From Candidatus Bathyarchaeota archaeon (GTDB lineage: Archaea; Thermoproteota; Bathyarchaeia; Bathyarchaeales; Bathycorpusculaceae), in the NCBI GenBank assembly GCA_030672945.1, contig DAOVFL010000043.1, positions 1 through 7,340 on the forward strand: 7,340 bases of DNA, given 5' to 3'. Of this stretch, positions 5,085-7,340 are shown piece after piece (within the stretch, counting starts at the first letter, position 1; each line of letters opens with the position of its first letter). Under the pieces are notes generated by a model that was not told the origin of the DNA, made no database searches, and saw only the letters and a program-made list of their open reading frames with translations. The translations under genes and the position numbers were made by a program.

Positions 5085-6752
5085 TTGTCTACACAAGCTG
5101 GAGGAGTTCCAGTTTTAATATTAAAGGAAGGCTCAAGCCGTTCTAGAGGAAAGGAAGCACAACATACAAACATAATGGCTGCAAAAGTCGTAGCTGAAAC
5201 AGTAAAAAGCGCCCTAGGTCCCAAGGGCATGGATAAAATGCTAGTTTCCAGTTTCGGCGACGTAACAATAACAAGCGATGGACGCACAATCCTAGATGAA
5301 ATGGACATTCAACATCCAGCAGCCAAAATGATGGTTGAAGTCGCAAAAACACAAGACAATGAGGCAGGTGATGGGACAACAACAGCCGTCATAATATCTG
5401 GCGCATTATTGGGCAAAGCTGAGGAGTTAATCAGTAAAAATGTTCACCCAACTATAATAATCGATGGATATAAAAAAGCTTCAGAAAAAGCACTAGAAAC
5501 ATTTAAAAAAATAGCAATATCTGTAGATCCGAACTTTCAAGAATACCTGAAAAAAGCCGCAATGACATCGATGGCAAGCAAACTAGTGTCTGAACATAGG
5601 GAATATCTGGCTAACTTGTCTGTTAAAGCGGTTCTTCAAGTTGCGGAAAAAGAAGTTGGTAAGCGCAAAGCAGACATAGACGATATTAAAGTTGAAAAGA
5701 AACCAGGAAAATCCGTGAGAGAAACAAAACTGATCAACGGCATAGTTTTAGACAAAGAAGTTGTACATTCCGGAATGCCAAAACGCGTAGAAAACACCAA
5801 AATAGCCCTACTGGACAGCGCACTGGAAATTGAGAAAACAGAATTTGACGCAAAAATCAACATCGAAAGCCCAGAACAGATAGACGCATTCCTAAAACAA
5901 GAAGAGTCAATGCTTCGGGAGATGGTTGACAAGATAACAGCTACAGGTGCAAAAGTTGTCTTGTGCCAGAAAGGCTTAGACGACATGGTTCAACACTTCT
6001 TAAGTAGAAAAGGAATACTTGCAATTCGTAGAATTAAAAAGTCAGACATGGAGAAGCTTTCAAAAGCCACTGGTGGAAAAATCGTAACAAACTTGGACGA
6101 CATAAACCCTACAGATTTAGGTTATGCGAGTCTTGTTGAGGAGCGAAAAATAGGCGATGACAAAATGACCTTTGTAGAAGGATGCAAGAATCCCCGAGCA
6201 GTCACGATATTGATAAGAGGTGGAACAGAACGCATAGTAGACGAAGCGGAACGTTCACTTCATGACGCCTTATGCGTTGTTAGAGACATAGTTGAAGAAC
6301 CAAAAGTTCTAGCTGGAGGCGGGGCACCAGAACTTGAAGTATCACGAACACTCAAGAAATATGCAGAAACTCTTCCAGGAAGAGAACAACTCGCAGTAAA
6401 ATGCTTTGCCGAAGCCCTCGAAATAGTTCCAGTAACATTAACAGAAAATGCTGGTTTAGATCCAATCGACATACTATCAGAGCTGAGGGCAAGACACGAA
6501 AAAGGCGAAACATGGGCTGGAATAGAGGTGCACTCAGGAAAAGTTCAAGACATGACTCAAGTAGGAGTGTATGAACCACTAGCTGTCAAGAAGCAAATAA
6601 TCAAGTCAGCGACAGAGGCAGCATCCATGATACTCAAAATCGATGATGTAATCGCCGCTGGCAAAATGAAAGCTCCACCAATGCCTCCTGGAGGTCCCCC
6701 CGGTGGAATGGGTGGGATGGGCGGAATGGGTCCAGGCGCCGGAGCGTATTAA
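5085..6752 (+). CDS. Thermosome subunit (group II chaperonin)
   Basis: A 555-residue subunit of the archaeal double-ring ATP-driven folding machine in the cytoplasm, a relative of eukaryotic CCT. All three domains are complete. The equatorial ATP site has SALGPKGMDKM (42-52), ITSDGRTIL (62-70) and AGDGTTTAV (94-102). Apical and intermediate parts follow, with SLHDALCVVRD (391-401) holding the hydrolytic Asp394, then LAGGGAPELEVSR (409-421). The C-terminal equatorial part has GLDPIDILSELRARH (457-471) and WAGIEV (477-482). The tail after residue 530 is PPMPPGGPPGGMGGMGGMGP, the Gly/Met-rich type that hangs inside the ring cavity. The start is a TTG at 5085 set by a strong SD. It has its own BRE/TATA promoter, and rpoK follows in the same frame after 27 bases with no T tract between, so co-transcription is likely. 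Subunit type (alpha, beta or gamma) cannot be assigned from this gene alone. Confidence 0.97.
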   Translation: MSTQAGGVPVLILKEGSSRSRGKEAQHTNIMAAKVVAETVKSALGPKGMDKMLVSSFGDVTITSDGRTILDEMDIQHPAAKMMVEVAKTQDNEAGDGTTTAVIISGALLGKAEELISKNVHPTIIIDGYKKASEKALETFKKIAISVDPNFQEYLKKAAMTSMASKLVSEHREYLANLSVKAVLQVAEKEVGKRKADIDDIKVEKKPGKSVRETKLINGIVLDKEVVHSGMPKRVENTKIALLDSALEIEKTEFDAKINIESPEQIDAFLKQEESMLREMVDKITATGAKVVLCQKGLDDMVQHFLSRKGILAIRRIKKSDMEKLSKATGGKIVTNLDDINPTDLGYASLVEERKIGDDKMTFVEGCKNPRAVTILIRGGTERIVDEAERSLHDALCVVRDIVEEPKVLAGGGAPELEVSRTLKKYAETLPGREQLAVKCFAEALEIVPVTLTENAGLDPIDILSELRARHEKGETWAGIEVHSGKVQDMTQVGVYEPLAVKKQIIKSATEAASMILKIDDVIAAGKMKAPPMPPGGPPGGMGGMGGMGPGAGAY

Positions 6753-6779
6753 AACACGTCTCAAAAAGAGAAAAAAATT

Positions 6780-7016
6780 TTGATAGGGCCACTTAAGCTT
6801 ACCCGCTTCGAGAAAGCTCGGATAGTAGGAGCTAGGGCTCTCCAAATTTCTATGGGGGCTCCTATACTCGTTGATGCCTCCGAAGGCATTTCAAGTCCAA
6901 TAGACATAGGTTTGAAAGAACTTGAGCTAGGTGTGCTACCAATAACAATAAGGCGTACACTGCCGGATCATACTTACCAAGATATACCTATCACGTGGTT
7001 TCTTGAAGAAGAATGA
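6780..7016 (+). CDS. rpoK: DNA-directed RNA polymerase subunit K (Rpb6/omega homologue)
   Basis: A 78-residue protein (from TTG 6780) with the complete RpoK core: LTRFEKARIVGARALQISMG (7-26), then GAPILVD, IDIGLKELELGVLPITIRRTLPD (41-63) and a short tail ending YQDIPITWFLEEE. RpoK wraps the C-terminal end of the largest polymerase subunit and helps assembly. Its place behind a thermosome gene, rather than in the usual archaeal rpoN/rpoK ribosomal-protein cluster, is worth noting. The start is unsure. There is no ATG or GTG in frame after the thermosome stop (6750-6752), and TTG 6780 has only a poor GAG as SD. The nine in-frame codons before it (NTSQKEKKI) look like an RpoK N-terminal tail, so translation may begin further up at ACG 6756 or ATT 6777, or an ATG may have been lost to a sequence error. 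The family is certain. Confidence 0.93.
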   Translation: MIGPLKLTRFEKARIVGARALQISMGAPILVDASEGISSPIDIGLKELELGVLPITIRRTLPDHTYQDIPITWFLEEE

Positions 7017-7028
7017 TTTTTTCTCTTA

Positions 7029-7037
7029 TTTTTTTTT
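7029..7037 (+). terminator. T9 terminator after rpoK
   Basis: Nine T residues, after a nearby shorter T run (7017-7022), lie 12 bases beyond the rpoK stop. This is a typical archaeal T-tract terminator for the thermosome-rpoK unit. It overlaps the stop codon of the convergent minus-strand gene by two bases. Confidence 0.65.
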
Positions 7038-7340
7038 ATTCCTGAGGTTTAAAGGCGGTTATTTTTAGGTTTGCTTTTGCCTTTTCAAGTGTTTTTTTGA
7101 TTCTTTTCCAGTGGGCCCCTTGCCAGTAGATTTGCCCGCATTTTGGGCATTTCCAGAAGTCTTTATAGTATTTGAATGTGCTTTTCCTAACGTCATCTAC
7201 AACTTTTTCTTTCGATATCGGTTTTACCCGGGTGTTACATTTTGGGCATCTTGATGTTGTCATGTCTATCTCAAGTTTGATTTTGAATCTTTTTGCGAGT
7301 TCCGCTAGTTTTTCCTCTTCTATTCTTCCCTTTAAGTAAA
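7036..7340 (-). CDS. Mut7-C RNase-domain protein, C-terminal part (5' end outside window)
   Basis: The frame stays open to the right edge: 25 codons (YLKGRIEEEKLAELAKRFKI onward) lie before the first visible Met at 7263, so that Met is internal and 100 residues are seen. The sequence fits the C-terminal half of Mut7-C (PF01927) proteins. An SRCPKCN motif (visible Cys31, Cys34) is followed by a spacer and KCPKCGQIYWQGAHW (Cys64, Cys67; YWQGAHW at 71-77), a four-cysteine zinc ribbon typical of the family. The preceding helix matches the end of its PIN-like nuclease fold. Family members are about 150-165 residues, so roughly one third is missing, including the expected acidic active-site residues. 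The family is predicted to be an RNase related to the C-terminus of nematode Mut-7; its role in archaea is not established. The gene converges on rpoK with 19 bases between stop codons. Confidence 0.8.
   Translation of the reverse strand, partial: YLKGRIEEEKLAELAKRFKIKLEIDMTTSRCPKCNTRVKPISKEKVVDDVRKSTFKYYKDFWKCPKCGQIYWQGAHWKRIKKTLEKAKANLKITAFKPQE

Noticed and set aside
6660..6752. The GGM repeats at the thermosome C-terminus as a possible repeat element or frameshift product.
   Set aside because: A Gly/Met-rich tail is normal for group II chaperonins, and the frame is intact.
7036..7263. A complete 75-residue zinc-ribbon protein starting at the Met at 7263.
   Set aside because: The frame continues open to the window edge with sequence that fits the Mut7-C family, so it is the end of a longer gene.

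Overview
The window comes from an archaeal chromosome. It carries a group II chaperonin (thermosome) with a GGM-rich tail, an archaeal/eukaryotic-type RNA polymerase subunit K (Rpb6 homologue), and TATA/BRE-like promoters with Shine-Dalgarno (SD) sites. The RpoK sequence (IGP.KLTRFEKARIVGARALQISMGAP) resembles, from memory, the thaumarchaeal/bathyarchaeal type. A TACK-group archaeon is therefore the best guess, but the lineage is inferred and not proven.

Layout. Positions 2-295 (+) hold the C-terminal end of an HdrB-type CCG-domain protein that starts before the window. A 281-base spacer follows, with a probable terminator, an imperfect 12-bp hairpin and a good promoter. Next come an acyl-CoA dehydrogenase (577-1833) and, after 61 bases, etfB (1895-2689) and etfA (2695-3663), only 5 bases apart. 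A 196-base spacer then holds what may be a decayed acyl-CoA dehydrogenase 3' end and a weak promoter. A threonine-synthase-family PLP enzyme (3860-4969) follows. After a 115-base promoter region come the thermosome gene (5085-6752) and rpoK (about 6780-7016), which look co-transcribed. A T9 tract ends this unit. A convergent minus-strand gene (7340-7036) for a Mut7-C-type protein runs off the right edge. No stretch above 300 bases lacks a gene.

How the genes work together. The acyl-CoA dehydrogenase and EtfBA form an obvious module: the dehydrogenase oxidises an acyl-CoA and passes electrons to the Etf heterodimer. EtfB carries an AQVGP...GIP.ITYV segment resembling the FixA/bifurcating branch of the family more than the classical mitochondrial type. 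An HdrB-like protein lies directly upstream, so an Etf-Hdr electron link is a reasonable but unproven hypothesis. The right half is housekeeping: amino-acid metabolism, protein folding and transcription. I found no mobile element, CRISPR array, rRNA or tRNA. The points most worth a second look are the Etf type and its Hdr neighbour, the ghost VARELL motif after etfA, the altered phosphate loop of the ThrC-like enzyme, and the missing conventional start codon of rpoK.
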